From an uncultured Oscillibacter sp. (GTDB taxonomy: Bacteria > Bacillota > Clostridia > Oscillospirales > Oscillospiraceae): DNA of 64,000 nt. The stretch is taken from NCBI RefSeq assembly GCF_910579365.1, contig NZ_CAJTUX010000007.1:1-64000 (forward strand), written 5' to 3'. The position numbers and the translations under genes are program-made. Under the pieces are notes generated by a model. The model searched no databases, had not been told where the DNA came from, and saw only the letters and a list, made by a program, of their open reading frames with translations. Positions 33,865 through 41,735 of this stretch are shown piece by piece (position 1 is the stretch's first letter; each line of letters begins with the position of its first letter).

Positions 33865-34072
33865 AAACATAGGGAAGCGGCTGGGGACGCTCCTCAGCGT
33901 GAAGAGTCTGGTGACGCTGGCGCTGACGGCGGTGTTTTCCGTCATGGCTCTGGGAAAGGGGATTTCTCAGGACTTTATGACGGTGTACGCCGTGGTCATT
34001 GCCTTCTACTTTGGGACCCAGAGCCAGAAGGTGCAGGATGTGCTGGAGGGAAGCGGATATGGCAACGGCTGA
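33857..34072 (+). CDS. Holin-like small membrane protein
   Basis: 71 residues, MDKNIGKRLGTLLSVKSLVTLALTA at the start (two pieces of a basic helix and a membrane helix), a second hydrophobic segment around DFMTVYAVVIAFYFGTQ, and a polar C-terminus. The topology and the position directly before a CHAP-domain hydrolase fit a phage-type holin or holin-like protein. It overlaps both neighbours in other frames, an arrangement typical of compact phage lysis modules. Confidence 0.6.
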   Translation: MDKNIGKRLGTLLSVKSLVTLALTAVFSVMALGKGISQDFMTVYAVVIAFYFGTQSQKVQDVLEGSGYGNG

Positions 34073-34706
34073 AAAGGTTCTGCGCATTGCCCAGGGTGAG
34101 CTGGGGACGAAGGAGCGTCCGGCGAACTCCAACCAGGTCAAGTACAACACCTGGTATTATGGCCGGGAGGTCTCCGGCCCCGCGTATCCCTGGTGCATGG
34201 TATTCTTGCAGTGGGTGTTCCACCAGGCGGAGGCGTCCCGTCTTCTGCCGGTGCGGACGGCCTCCTGCGGGGCGCTGATGCGGGCGGCGAGGACGGCGGG
34301 ACAGTGGGTGGAGCGGAACTTCCGCCCGGGAGACGTGGTGATTTACGACTTTTCCGGCGGCGGCAGCACCGACCACACGGGAATTGTGGAACGGGTGACA
34401 GCCTCCGGCGTGGTAGCCATCGAGGGCAACACCAGCGAGGCCGGCAGCCAGTCCAACGGTGGGGAGGTGTGCCGGAGAACCCGGCCCAACCGTCAGATCG
34501 TGGGCGCGCTGCGCCCCAGATATGAGAAGGAGGAGACCAACATGGACAACACAGCAAGCCCCGCCCATAAAGAGGGCGTGGAGTGGGCCGTGAAAAACGG
34601 CATTCTCACCGGAGACGCGCAGGGGGACCTGAAATTGAAGGATCCGGTGACCCGGCAGCAGCTGTGCACAATGCTCAAGCGGCTGGCGGACTATTTGAAA
34701 AAATAA
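34059..34706 (+). CDS. CHAP-like amidase/peptidase with C-terminal SLH-like motif
   Basis: 215 residues without a signal peptide. The N-terminal 140 residues read as a CHAP/NlpC-P60-type hydrolase: Cys in AYPWCMVFLQWVFHQA and His in STDHTGIVERV are the candidate catalytic pair, and FRPGDVVIYDF precedes the His. The last 45 residues (EGVEWAVKNGILTGDAQGDL, then DPVTRQQLCTMLKRL) resemble one S-layer-homology motif that could bind wall polymer. Lack of a signal peptide plus adjacent holin-like genes suggests phage-type endolysin behaviour. GGAGGG precedes ATG 34059. Confidence 0.78.
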   Translation: MATAEKVLRIAQGELGTKERPANSNQVKYNTWYYGREVSGPAYPWCMVFLQWVFHQAEASRLLPVRTASCGALMRAARTAGQWVERNFRPGDVVIYDFSGGGSTDHTGIVERVTASGVVAIEGNTSEAGSQSNGGEVCRRTRPNRQIVGALRPRYEKEETNMDNTASPAHKEGVEWAVKNGILTGDAQGDLKLKDPVTRQQLCTMLKRLADYLKK

Positions 34707-34717
34707 GCGGAGAACAC

Positions 34718-34756
34718 AAAAAAGCGGGCGGGACCAAAGGTCCCGCCCGCTGCTTT
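34718..34756. terminator. Bidirectional terminator between lysis-like cassette and MATE gene
   Basis: Perfect 12-bp arms GCGGGCGGGACC/GGTCCCGCCCGC, AAA loop, A-run before and T-rich run after. Confidence 0.85.
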
Positions 34757-36119
34757 ATATGCCGGATTCCTCCGGGTCCCCGGCGTTTCGCCAGGGCCCG
34801 GCGCGGTAGAAGAGAATGGACATGACGGAGGCGATGGTCCAGCCGATGGGCCAGGCGCACCAGATGCCTGTGGAACCCAGGGCCGTTTCCGCCAGCGCCG
34901 CCGCCAGCGCCACCCGCAGAACCAGATCGGTGAAGGTGGAGGTCATGAAGTGCAGCATTCTTCCGGAGCCCCGGAGGATGCCGTCGGCCACCAGCTTGAC
35001 GGAGACCAGGAAGTAGAAGGGGGAGAGGATGCGCAGAAAATACACGCCGGTTTGCAGGGCCGTCTCCGTGGGCTGGTCCAGGAAGAGGCGAAGGACATGC
35101 CGCCCGGCAAAAAAGTACAGCAAAAACAGCGGCAGGCTCAGCAGCCACACCAGCTTTACCCCGGCCCGGAAGCCGGACCGAACCCGGGAGAGCTTTTTCG
35201 CGCCGACGTTCTGCGCCGTGTAATTGGAAACGCCGTTTCCCAGGGTGGTGAAGGAGGTGATGACCAGATTGTTCAGCTTTACCGCCGCGGAGTAACCCGC
35301 CATAACGCCGGTGCCGAAGCCGTTGATGACCCCCTGGATGAAGATGTTGCCCACGGAGATAAAGCTCTGCTGAAGGATGCTGGGGATGGCGATGAGGGCA
35401 ATTTTCCGCAGGAGGAAGAGGGAGAAGAGCGGGTGCGGCTCCTGGGTTTCGATGCTTCGCAGGCGCAGAAAAACCGCCCCCACCGCCAGCACGCAGCTGA
35501 CGCCCTGGCAGAGGAAGGTGGCCCAGGCCACGCCGGCGACGCCCATGTCGAAAACGGTGACAAAGAGAATGTCCACCGCGATGTTGGACGTGGAGGAGGC
35601 CGCCAGGAAGAGAAAGGGCGTCCGGGAGTCCCCCAGGGCGGAGAAGACGCCGGTGGCGATGTTGTAGAAAAAGACGAAGGGGAGCCCCCAGATGTAGATA
35701 TCCAGATACAGCTTGGACGCGGAGAAAGCCTCCTCCGGGGTGTTGATGAGCCGGAGCAGCTCGCCGCAGCCCAGGACGCCGGTTACCATCAGCGCGGCGC
35801 AGAGGACGGCGCTTGCAATGCTGGCGGTGGAGACCGCCGTCTTCATTGTCCCGTATTCCCTGGCTCCGAAGAGCTGGGAGACGACGACGGAGCAGCCCAT
35901 GTTGCAGCCGAAGGCAAAGGCCAGAAAGATCAGCGTCACCTCGTAGCTGTTGCCCACGGAGGCCAGGGCGGTTTCACCGATGAATTTTCCGGCAACGAAG
36001 CTGTCGGCGATGTTGTAGAGCTGCTGGAAGAGAATGCTTCCAAACAGAGGAAGACAGAACCGCCAAAGGACGGTTTCCGGTCTTCCCACAGTCAAATCCC
36101 GATTCAGATCTTGACGCAT
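34755..36119 (-). CDS. MATE family efflux transporter
   Basis: 454 residues with about 12 membrane helices in two homologous halves; the N-terminus (LPLFGSILFQQLYNIADSFVAGKFIG in pieces LPLFGSILFQQLYN and IADSFVAGKFIG) and the internal repeat (AIPSILQQSFISVGNIFIQG) are diagnostic. It exports cationic drugs or metabolites using Na+ or H+. Own promoter at 36159-36187. The ribosome site (GCGAGGTG) is modest. Substrate unknown. Confidence 0.92.
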   Translation of the reverse strand: MRQDLNRDLTVGRPETVLWRFCLPLFGSILFQQLYNIADSFVAGKFIGETALASVGNSYEVTLIFLAFAFGCNMGCSVVVSQLFGAREYGTMKTAVSTASIASAVLCAALMVTGVLGCGELLRLINTPEEAFSASKLYLDIYIWGLPFVFFYNIATGVFSALGDSRTPFLFLAASSTSNIAVDILFVTVFDMGVAGVAWATFLCQGVSCVLAVGAVFLRLRSIETQEPHPLFSLFLLRKIALIAIPSILQQSFISVGNIFIQGVINGFGTGVMAGYSAAVKLNNLVITSFTTLGNGVSNYTAQNVGAKKLSRVRSGFRAGVKLVWLLSLPLFLLYFFAGRHVLRLFLDQPTETALQTGVYFLRILSPFYFLVSVKLVADGILRGSGRMLHFMTSTFTDLVLRVALAAALAETALGSTGIWCAWPIGWTIASVMSILFYRAGPWRNAGDPEESGI

Positions 36120-36158
36120 AGGGGGACACCTCGCTTTTCAATTTCTCTGCGGCTTTTG

Positions 36159-36187
36159 ATTATAGTCCCCAAAATCGGAGGTGTAAA
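36159..36187 (-). promoter_or_regulatory. Promoter of the MATE gene at 34755
   Basis: Minus strand TTTACA, 17 nt, TATAAT. Confidence 0.72.
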
Positions 36188-36335
36188 CCGTCATTTTGAC
36201 GGTTATGAAAGAAGGTCCTGGGGCGGAGCGCCAGCCGGGCAGGGAGAGGAAGGGCTGGACCTTGACGGTCAGATCAGCGCCTGTGCGGACGTGATGAATG
36301 TGTTCCGGGGCTGATTCGCCGCTGCGGCAAATGAA

Positions 36336-36363
36336 ACGCGGACCGCATTGCGGTCCGCGTTTT
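36336..36363. terminator. Hairpin terminator after the carboxypeptidase gene
   Basis: Perfect 10-bp arms ACGCGGACCG/CGGTCCGCGT, 5-nt loop; TTTT follows on the plus strand, a weaker T-rich stretch on the minus strand where the gene ends 4 nt away. Confidence 0.6.
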
Positions 36364-36366
36364 CCG

Positions 36367-37305
36367 TTATCCGACGCTTAGGTACTCCTCCAGGCAGAGG
36401 CCCTGCTCCGTGATCTCCCGAGCGGCCTCCCGCCCCACATAGCGGTAGTGCCAGGGCTCGTAGCCCACGCCGGTGAGGGCGCTTTTCTCCGTGGGATAGC
36501 GGAGGATGAAGCCGTAGTCCGCGCAGTGCGCCATCAGCCACTTCTGGACCTCCGTCTTCTCCTGCCCCTCGTCCAGAAGCTGGTAGGACTTGTCCACAAT
36601 GTCCACCGCCAGCCCCGCCTGGTGCTCGCTGGTTCCGGGGCGGGACACCCACCGGGCGGCCAGGGCCTCCGCCTCCTCCCGGCTCCCGGCCTGAGAGAGG
36701 CAGGATCGAACCTTTTGTTCAAAAAGCGCCTCCTGCTTTTCCTGAGTCCGGTACGAGGAGCAGATCATCGGCTCCAGCCCCTCCGCCCGGCAGGCATCCA
36801 TCATCCGCTGGAGGTCCGGATAGACCCGCTTGTCGATGGAGTGCCCGTTGACCAATTGGGTGAACTCCGGAATGGAGAAGCCCTCCGGCAGGGGATGGTC
36901 CCCGTTGACCAGGATCAGGTTCCAGCCGTCCTGAGGGGAGGCGGTTTTCGTCTCTCCGCTGGAGATCACCGCGCCGGGGACGGTCCGGATGCGGATGGCC
37001 TGGGCGTCCCCGGTCCCCGGCTCCTCCGGGAGAGGGGCGGAGGTCTGGGAGGAGGCGGCCGCCGGGGGAAAGGGTACGTCCCCGACAGCTCCGGCCCTCC
37101 CCAGCAGAAAGCCCCCGGCGAACAGCGCCAGCCCCAGAAGAACGGGCAAAAGCAAGGGGGACCGTTTTCTCCGCCGGGCCCGGGAGGGCGCCGGACGGCG
37201 GGACCTGGAGACCGTGGGCTCGTCCCACTGCATAGGCGAGGCGGCGTAATACTCCCGGTCCGGGAGCGGAAATTCATGGATTACGCAGGAATGAGAGAAG
37301 GACAT
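36367..37305 (-). CDS. VanY-type D-alanyl-D-alanine carboxypeptidase
   Basis: 312 residues: cytoplasmic basic N-terminus, membrane anchor (about 50-70), Pro/Ser linker, and a C-terminal LAS/VanY metallopeptidase domain with SSYRTQEKQEALF, zinc ligands in TSEHQAGLAVDIVD and EPWHYRYVG. These enzymes trim terminal D-Ala from peptidoglycan stems. AAAGGAG precedes ATG 37305. It lies just downstream of an envelope two-component operon on the same strand but is separated by about 80 nt; VanY-type genes next to such systems often modulate glycopeptide susceptibility, which is inference here. Confidence 0.92.
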   Translation of the reverse strand: MSFSHSCVIHEFPLPDREYYAASPMQWDEPTVSRSRRPAPSRARRRKRSPLLLPVLLGLALFAGGFLLGRAGAVGDVPFPPAAASSQTSAPLPEEPGTGDAQAIRIRTVPGAVISSGETKTASPQDGWNLILVNGDHPLPEGFSIPEFTQLVNGHSIDKRVYPDLQRMMDACRAEGLEPMICSSYRTQEKQEALFEQKVRSCLSQAGSREEAEALAARWVSRPGTSEHQAGLAVDIVDKSYQLLDEGQEKTEVQKWLMAHCADYGFILRYPTEKSALTGVGYEPWHYRYVGREAAREITEQGLCLEEYLSVG

Positions 37306-37387
37306 AGAAAACAGCTCCTTTGCCTTTGAACTGTCTCTATCTTAAAGCCTGTCCCCGTCGAAACCGAAACATTCCTGCATCAAAGTC

Positions 37388-38170
37388 TCACCGTTTTTGT
37401 ATCGAAACGGCATCATTATAGAAGCCGGAGTCAGTAGGAAGGCCCATGGCGGTCAGGGTGTCGCTGTCCACCGTCTCCAAATCGATTTGCAGGATGATGC
37501 CCATAAAGTCCCTATACCGCTGGACCCAGCAGAGAGCCCGGCTGTCCGCCAGGCGGAAGCCGGCGCTGCTGTCTTCGTGAGCCTCCAGCAGTTCGTACTC
37601 CAGCCCCAGGTCCTCCAGGAAGGTCCTGCCGATGGTCTCCGCCGCGGCGGGAAAGTCCCGGAGCTGTTTGGAGAACAGCTCCAGGGCCAGGATATGCCCG
37701 GATTCCTGGTCCAGGTACAGAGAGAGGATTTTTCCGGCCTTTTGGTCGTAGGCATCCAGCATGGCGAAGGACGCGCTGGACAGGTCCCGCTGGTCCCGGA
37801 GATAGAGAAGGCTGGCGGAAAAATCCGCGTTATAGACGCCGGAAGTTTCCGGCAGGATGCCCAGCTCCGCCAGCTTTTGCAGCTCCGTCCGGGCCTGAGC
37901 GGACAGCTCCTTCTGCTTTTCCGCCTCCGGCTCCTGCTGCACGATGGTCAGAAACTCCGGCATGGAGTGATACTGGACCAGCAGCCACACCCGGCCCGGC
38001 AGCTCCGGGGGCTTGAAGGGAAAGTTGTTGTCCGCCGTCAGGGGCTCGGCGTGGACGGTGCCGGCGAGCTCCACGTCCTCCAGCGTGGAAAGGCGCAGGG
38101 GCAGCAGGGCCAGGGCCGCCACCGTCAGGGCTGTCAGGACGGGGAAGAGTCCGTTTTTCCAGTTTCGCAC
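37388..38170 (-). CDS. Membrane-anchored protein coupled to the two-component system
   Basis: About 260 residues. One N-terminal hydrophobic helix (FPVLTALTVAALALLPL) is followed by an extracytoplasmic domain of mixed helix/strand with no motif I recognise. GTG 38170 is chosen because AAAGGAG is 7 nt upstream; the gene overlaps the kinase gene's 3' end by 37 nt. This tight overlap suggests it is a third component (accessory sensor or modulator) of the kinase/regulator pair, similar in position to YycH/YycI-type proteins, though no sequence similarity is claimed. Confidence 0.7.
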   Translation of the reverse strand: MRNWKNGLFPVLTALTVAALALLPLRLSTLEDVELAGTVHAEPLTADNNFPFKPPELPGRVWLLVQYHSMPEFLTIVQQEPEAEKQKELSAQARTELQKLAELGILPETSGVYNADFSASLLYLRDQRDLSSASFAMLDAYDQKAGKILSLYLDQESGHILALELFSKQLRDFPAAAETIGRTFLEDLGLEYELLEAHEDSSAGFRLADSRALCWVQRYRDFMGIILQIDLETVDSDTLTAMGLPTDSGFYNDAVSIQKR

Positions 38171-39576
38171 GGCGCGTCTCCTTTCTTTAAACGGACCCGG
38201 ACGCAGGCGCCCCTGTCCGGCTCGCTTTCGATTTCCAGCGTCCCGCCGTGGAGCTCCGCGATCCGGAGGCACAGGGCCAGCCCCAGACCCGCGCCCCCCT
38301 GGGCCCTGGCCCGGGACTTGTCCACCATATAGAACGCCTCCGTCACCCGCCCCAGCTCCTCCGCCGGGATGCCCTTGCCCTGGTCCGTCACCTGGATGCA
38401 GCAGTCCTCCCCCTGGGAGAAGCCCTCCAGCAGGACCTCGCCGCCGTGCTCCATGGCCTTCCGGGCGTTGTCCAGAAGGTTTACGCAGACGGTCTCCATC
38501 AGGTCCGGCTCCATCAGCGCCAGAACCGCCTGCGCCTGGACACGCAGGCGGATTCCCGCCTGGGAAAGCGGCGGCTCCATGGCCCCGGCCACCCGGCGCA
38601 AAAAGGCGTCCAGAGGGACCGGGCGGAGGGGAAAGTCCTGCCGCTCCAGCACGATGAGGTCCAGCAGCTTCCGGCTCAGGGCCTCCAGCCGGCGGCCCTC
38701 GCCGAAAATATACCCGGCGCTCTCCCGGACCTGTTCCGCCGTGACGGGCCGGGAGCGGAGGAGGTCGGCGTAGCCGATGATGGAGGTCAGGGGCGTTTTG
38801 ATCTCGTGGGCAAAGCTGCCGATAAAGTCCTCCTGCCGCCGGGAGGCGGCCCGCAGCTCCGCCATCTGCCGCTGAATGCGGTGGGCCATGACGTTGAAGT
38901 CCGCCGAGAGCTGGGCGATCTCGTCGTCCCCGTTCACCCGGACCCGCTGGTCCAGGTCTCCCTCCGCCATCCGGCGGGCGGCGGCGGAGAGGCGGGCCAG
39001 AGGCCGGACCAGCATGGCGGCCACGGCCAGGGACAGGACGCCCACCGCCCCGGTGAGAACCAGCATCAGGGAAAAAAAGCTCTGGTACTGCTGGGACCGG
39101 GTCTGGAAGAGCTCGCTGACCTCCCGGCAGTTCTCCAGGTACAAAATGCCGTCCTCCAGGGCCAGGGGACTGGCGGCGTGGAGGTAAATCGGGCCGTCCC
39201 CCAGGGCCGCCATGACCCAGCCCCGCTGTCCCTCGGGCAGGGCGGCGGTGAGGGCCGCGGCCTCCACCGGCAGCGCGCCGCTGCCGCCCAGGGCTTTCCC
39301 GGTCTCGTCGCTGAGGCGGAAGGAGACGGTTCCCCGGCCGGTGGTGATGGTGATGCCGCCGGCGGCCTGGGCCAGCTCCTGGCGGCTGTAGAGAGGGTTG
39401 AAGGCCAGCTCCTGGGCCAGGGCGAAGCGGAGAAGGTCGTTTTCCTCATACAGGGCGTCCACTTCCCTCTCCAGGGAGGAGCGGAACTGCGCGCCAATGA
39501 GGGCGTAGCCCCCGGCGGAGCAGGCCAGAGCCGTGATGAGGACCATGCTGCAAAAGAGCTTCCAAAACAATTTCAA
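38134..39576 (-). CDS. Sensor histidine kinase (OmpR-type partner)
   Basis: About 480 residues: TM1 (about 5-26), extracellular sensor (about 30-160), TM2 (about 165-188), HAMP (LVRPLARLSAAARRMAEGDL), HisKA with H-box SFAHEIKTPLTSIIGY, and HATPase (CVNLLDNARKAM, GKGIPAEEL, GGAGLGLALC). TTG 39576 is preferred because GGAGG is 7 nt before it while the ATG at 39582 abuts the site. It lies downstream of its regulator gene with a gap of about 100 nt. The sensed signal is unknown. Confidence 0.9.
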   Translation of the reverse strand: MKLFWKLFCSMVLITALACSAGGYALIGAQFRSSLEREVDALYEENDLLRFALAQELAFNPLYSRQELAQAAGGITITTGRGTVSFRLSDETGKALGGSGALPVEAAALTAALPEGQRGWVMAALGDGPIYLHAASPLALEDGILYLENCREVSELFQTRSQQYQSFFSLMLVLTGAVGVLSLAVAAMLVRPLARLSAAARRMAEGDLDQRVRVNGDDEIAQLSADFNVMAHRIQRQMAELRAASRRQEDFIGSFAHEIKTPLTSIIGYADLLRSRPVTAEQVRESAGYIFGEGRRLEALSRKLLDLIVLERQDFPLRPVPLDAFLRRVAGAMEPPLSQAGIRLRVQAQAVLALMEPDLMETVCVNLLDNARKAMEHGGEVLLEGFSQGEDCCIQVTDQGKGIPAEELGRVTEAFYMVDKSRARAQGGAGLGLALCLRIAELHGGTLEIESEPDRGACVRVRLKKGDAPCETGKTDSSPS

Positions 39577-39680
39577 GACCATTCCTCCTTTGCCTGCGCG
39601 GGGGCGGGGCTCCGTCCCGACCCCCGCCTTCGGTCCGGATATGTCCTGTGGAGCGGGGCGGAGACTGCGCGGGGCCGCCC

Positions 39681-40337
39681 CTACATCTCCAGCCGGTAGC
39701 CCACCTTGTACACGGCCACCAGGCGGTTTTCCAGCCCCAGCTTCTTCCGCATCCTTTGAATGTGGAGGTCCACGGTGCGGCTGTCTCCTAAAAATTCCTC
39801 CCCCCAGACCTTCTCGTAAATGCGGTCCCGGTAGAGGGCGATGTTCTTGTTCTGCATGAACAAAAGCAGCAGGTCGTACTCCTTGGCGGTCAGCGCCACG
39901 GGCTGCCCGGCCCGCCGCACCACGCGGCTGGCGGTGTCGATCTCGATGTCCGGCGGCAGGGAGAGGACCCGTCCCGTCTTCCCGCAGCGGCGCAGAACCG
40001 TCTCCACCCGGGCCAGAAGCTCCATCAGTTCGAAGGGCTTGACGATGTAATCCTCCGCCCCCAGGCGGAGGCCCTTCACCCGGTCCTCCAGCTGGCCCTT
40101 GGCGGTGAGGAAAATGACCGGCACCTCCAGACTTTTGCAGTACTCCAGGACCTCGTAGCCGTCGGCCTTGGGGAGCATGATGTCCAGCAGCGCCAGGTCG
40201 AAGGGACGGGACTCCAGCTTGTCCGCCGCGTCCGCGCCGTCGGGGGCCCAGACGCAGCGGTAGCCCGCCCCCTCCAGGGCGGTCTGGATGAGGTGGGCGA
40301 TGGGGGCCTCGTCCTCGGCAATGAGAATGTTGTTCAC
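39681..40337 (-). CDS. OmpR/PhoB-family response regulator
   Basis: 218 residues: receiver (ILIAEDEAPIAHLIQTALE, phospho-acceptor in LALLDIMLPKADGYEV, Lys in FLTAKGQ) and winged-helix output (VALTAKEYDLLLLFMQNKN, SRTVDLHIQRMRKKLG). GTG 40337 is the start, after AAAGGAGGAATCTCC. It precedes the kinase gene and forms the two-component pair; the tandem-hairpin repeat lies directly upstream, possibly in the promoter. Confidence 0.95.
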   Translation of the reverse strand: MNNILIAEDEAPIAHLIQTALEGAGYRCVWAPDGADAADKLESRPFDLALLDIMLPKADGYEVLEYCKSLEVPVIFLTAKGQLEDRVKGLRLGAEDYIVKPFELMELLARVETVLRRCGKTGRVLSLPPDIEIDTASRVVRRAGQPVALTAKEYDLLLLFMQNKNIALYRDRIYEKVWGEEFLGDSRTVDLHIQRMRKKLGLENRLVAVYKVGYRLEM

Positions 40338-40383
40338 GGAGATTCCTCCTTTTCTCAGGATGCCTGTGGCTATATAGTCAACG

Positions 40384-40552
40384 CAGTTGAAAAGGAGCAA
40401 AGCTCCTTTTCAACCGGCGGACCAAAGGTCCGCCGGCGCGTAAGGCGCGTATGCGTTTCCTATGAAGTCTGGCGCAAAAGGCCGCATGCGCGGCCCGAAG
40501 CGCTGCATAGCAGCGCTTCGTTGAAAAGAATCCATTGGATTCTTTTCAACTG
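40384..40552. repeat. Composite palindromic element made of six hairpins
   Basis: Bounded by perfect 11-bp inverted ends CAGTTGAAAAG (40384-40394) and CTTTTCAACTG (40542-40552). Inside are, in order: a 13-bp hairpin with AAA loop (40386-40414), a 9-bp hairpin with AAA loop (40415-40435), a weak GCGCG pair, GGCCGC/GCGGCC (40480-40495), a 10-bp hairpin with CATAG loop (40496-40520) and a 13-bp hairpin with ATT loop (40521-40549). The first and last share TTGAAAAG. GGCTATA-like sequence flanks both sides. It carries no gene. Confidence 0.75.
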
Positions 40553-40678
40553 TGCAGGCTATAGTCTGCATCATCCTTCCATCATTCTTGCATCATGAAC
40601 GGCGGGGACCCCTCCGGCATAAGCTGGTGTAGTCCCATCTGAAAGGAGGACGCCGGAAGTTTGCTTCCGGCTGCTTAT

Positions 40679-41692
40679 ATGGAACAGAATGTTATGCGGC
40701 AATTTGCCGTCGGCTCCGCCCGGACCGCTGCGGAGCCCGTTATTCCCCTGCCCAACCCGGGCGAGGGCGGTCCCGTCTATCCCGGCAACATGAACGACGG
40801 CGCGGCCGATTCCGGCCAGGTGCCGGTGATTCCTCTGCCCAATCCCGGCGAGGGCGGCCCCGTCTATCCCGGCAACACCGGCGGCGGCGACGCGGCGGAG
40901 CCCGTCATTCCCCTGCCCAACCCCGGCGAGGGCGGCCCTGTCTACCCCGGCAATACCGTCGGCGGCGGCGGCAACCAGATCTGGACCTGCCCCAGCGGGA
41001 ACTGCGGCGGCATCATCGTTCTGCCCGGCGTTGTGGGCGGGGTGTGGCCCGGGGCGGCCAAGGTGCGCTTTCTGAACGCGGGCTATGGCTATGCCGCCTT
41101 CCGCATTTTTGTCGGGAACCGCCGCTTTGTGAACCTTTTGAATTACGCCTCCGCCACGACCTACGGTCAGGTCAGCGCCGGCTATCAGACGGTGACCGTC
41201 ACCGGCACAAACGGCTATATCTACATCCAGAAGACCATGCCCTTCCAGGCCAACGGCATTACCACCATCGCCATCGTCAACACCGCCGGCGGCCTGGACC
41301 TGATGCAGATCACCGACAGCTGCTGCCCGCCCACCAACGGGTACTCCAGCTTCCGCATCGGCAATCTGGCCTATAACAGCGGGCCCCTGGACGTGATCAT
41401 GAGCGACGGCCGGGTGGTCTGGGCGGATTTGCGGTTCAAGGAGGTCGCCTCCTTCAAGCGCATCATGCCCGGCACCTACCAGTTCTTCTACGCCGACACG
41501 AACCTGACGCCCATGCCCGCGGGGCTGGACATCGAGACTCTGGACTCCGCGTGGCTGGGTGTTTACCCGCCCCAGGAGACCTTTGGTTCGCTGTATCTGG
41601 ACGTGACCAGCAACGCCATTTACAGCGTCTATCTCCTCCAGAGCGGCAGCGGACGAAACAACATCCAGAACCTGATTCTGATGGACCGCTGA
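40679..41692 (+). CDS. DUF4397 domain protein with triple proline-glycine repeat
   Basis: About 337 residues. The N-terminus carries three copies of PVIPLPNPGEGGPVYPGN (residues about 20-37, 49-66 and 75-92) joined by Gly/Asp linkers, followed by a Cys-containing WTCPSGNCGG segment and a DUF4397 beta-domain (KVRFLNAGYGYAAFRIFVG, then repeated). There is no signal peptide. DUF4397 proteins are of unknown function and some act at the spore or cell surface. AAAGGAGG lies 29 nt before ATG 40679 with a perfect 8-bp hairpin (GCCGGAAG/CTTCCGGC) in between; an in-frame TTG at 40661 inside that hairpin is the alternative start. Confidence 0.78.
   Translation: MEQNVMRQFAVGSARTAAEPVIPLPNPGEGGPVYPGNMNDGAADSGQVPVIPLPNPGEGGPVYPGNTGGGDAAEPVIPLPNPGEGGPVYPGNTVGGGGNQIWTCPSGNCGGIIVLPGVVGGVWPGAAKVRFLNAGYGYAAFRIFVGNRRFVNLLNYASATTYGQVSAGYQTVTVTGTNGYIYIQKTMPFQANGITTIAIVNTAGGLDLMQITDSCCPPTNGYSSFRIGNLAYNSGPLDVIMSDGRVVWADLRFKEVASFKRIMPGTYQFFYADTNLTPMPAGLDIETLDSAWLGVYPPQETFGSLYLDVTSNAIYSVYLLQSGSGRNNIQNLILMDR
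40736..40954 (+). repeat. Three 54-bp coding repeats in the DUF4397 gene
   Basis: Copies at 40736-40789, 40823-40876 and 40901-40954 encode the same 18 residues with several synonymous differences, so the amino-acid sequence rather than the DNA seems to be kept. Linkers of 33 and 24 bp differ. Confidence 0.85.
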
Positions 41693-41703
41693 CCCCCAGC
41701 AGG

Positions 41704-41734
41704 ACGCCCGCGCCGTCTCTGGCGCGGGCGTTTT
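41704..41734 (+). terminator. Terminator between the DUF4397 gene and mntP
   Basis: Perfect 11-bp arms ACGCCCGCGCC/GGCGCGGGCGT, 6-nt loop, TTTT tail, directly at the convergent mntP stop. Confidence 0.82.
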
Positions 41735-41735
41735 G

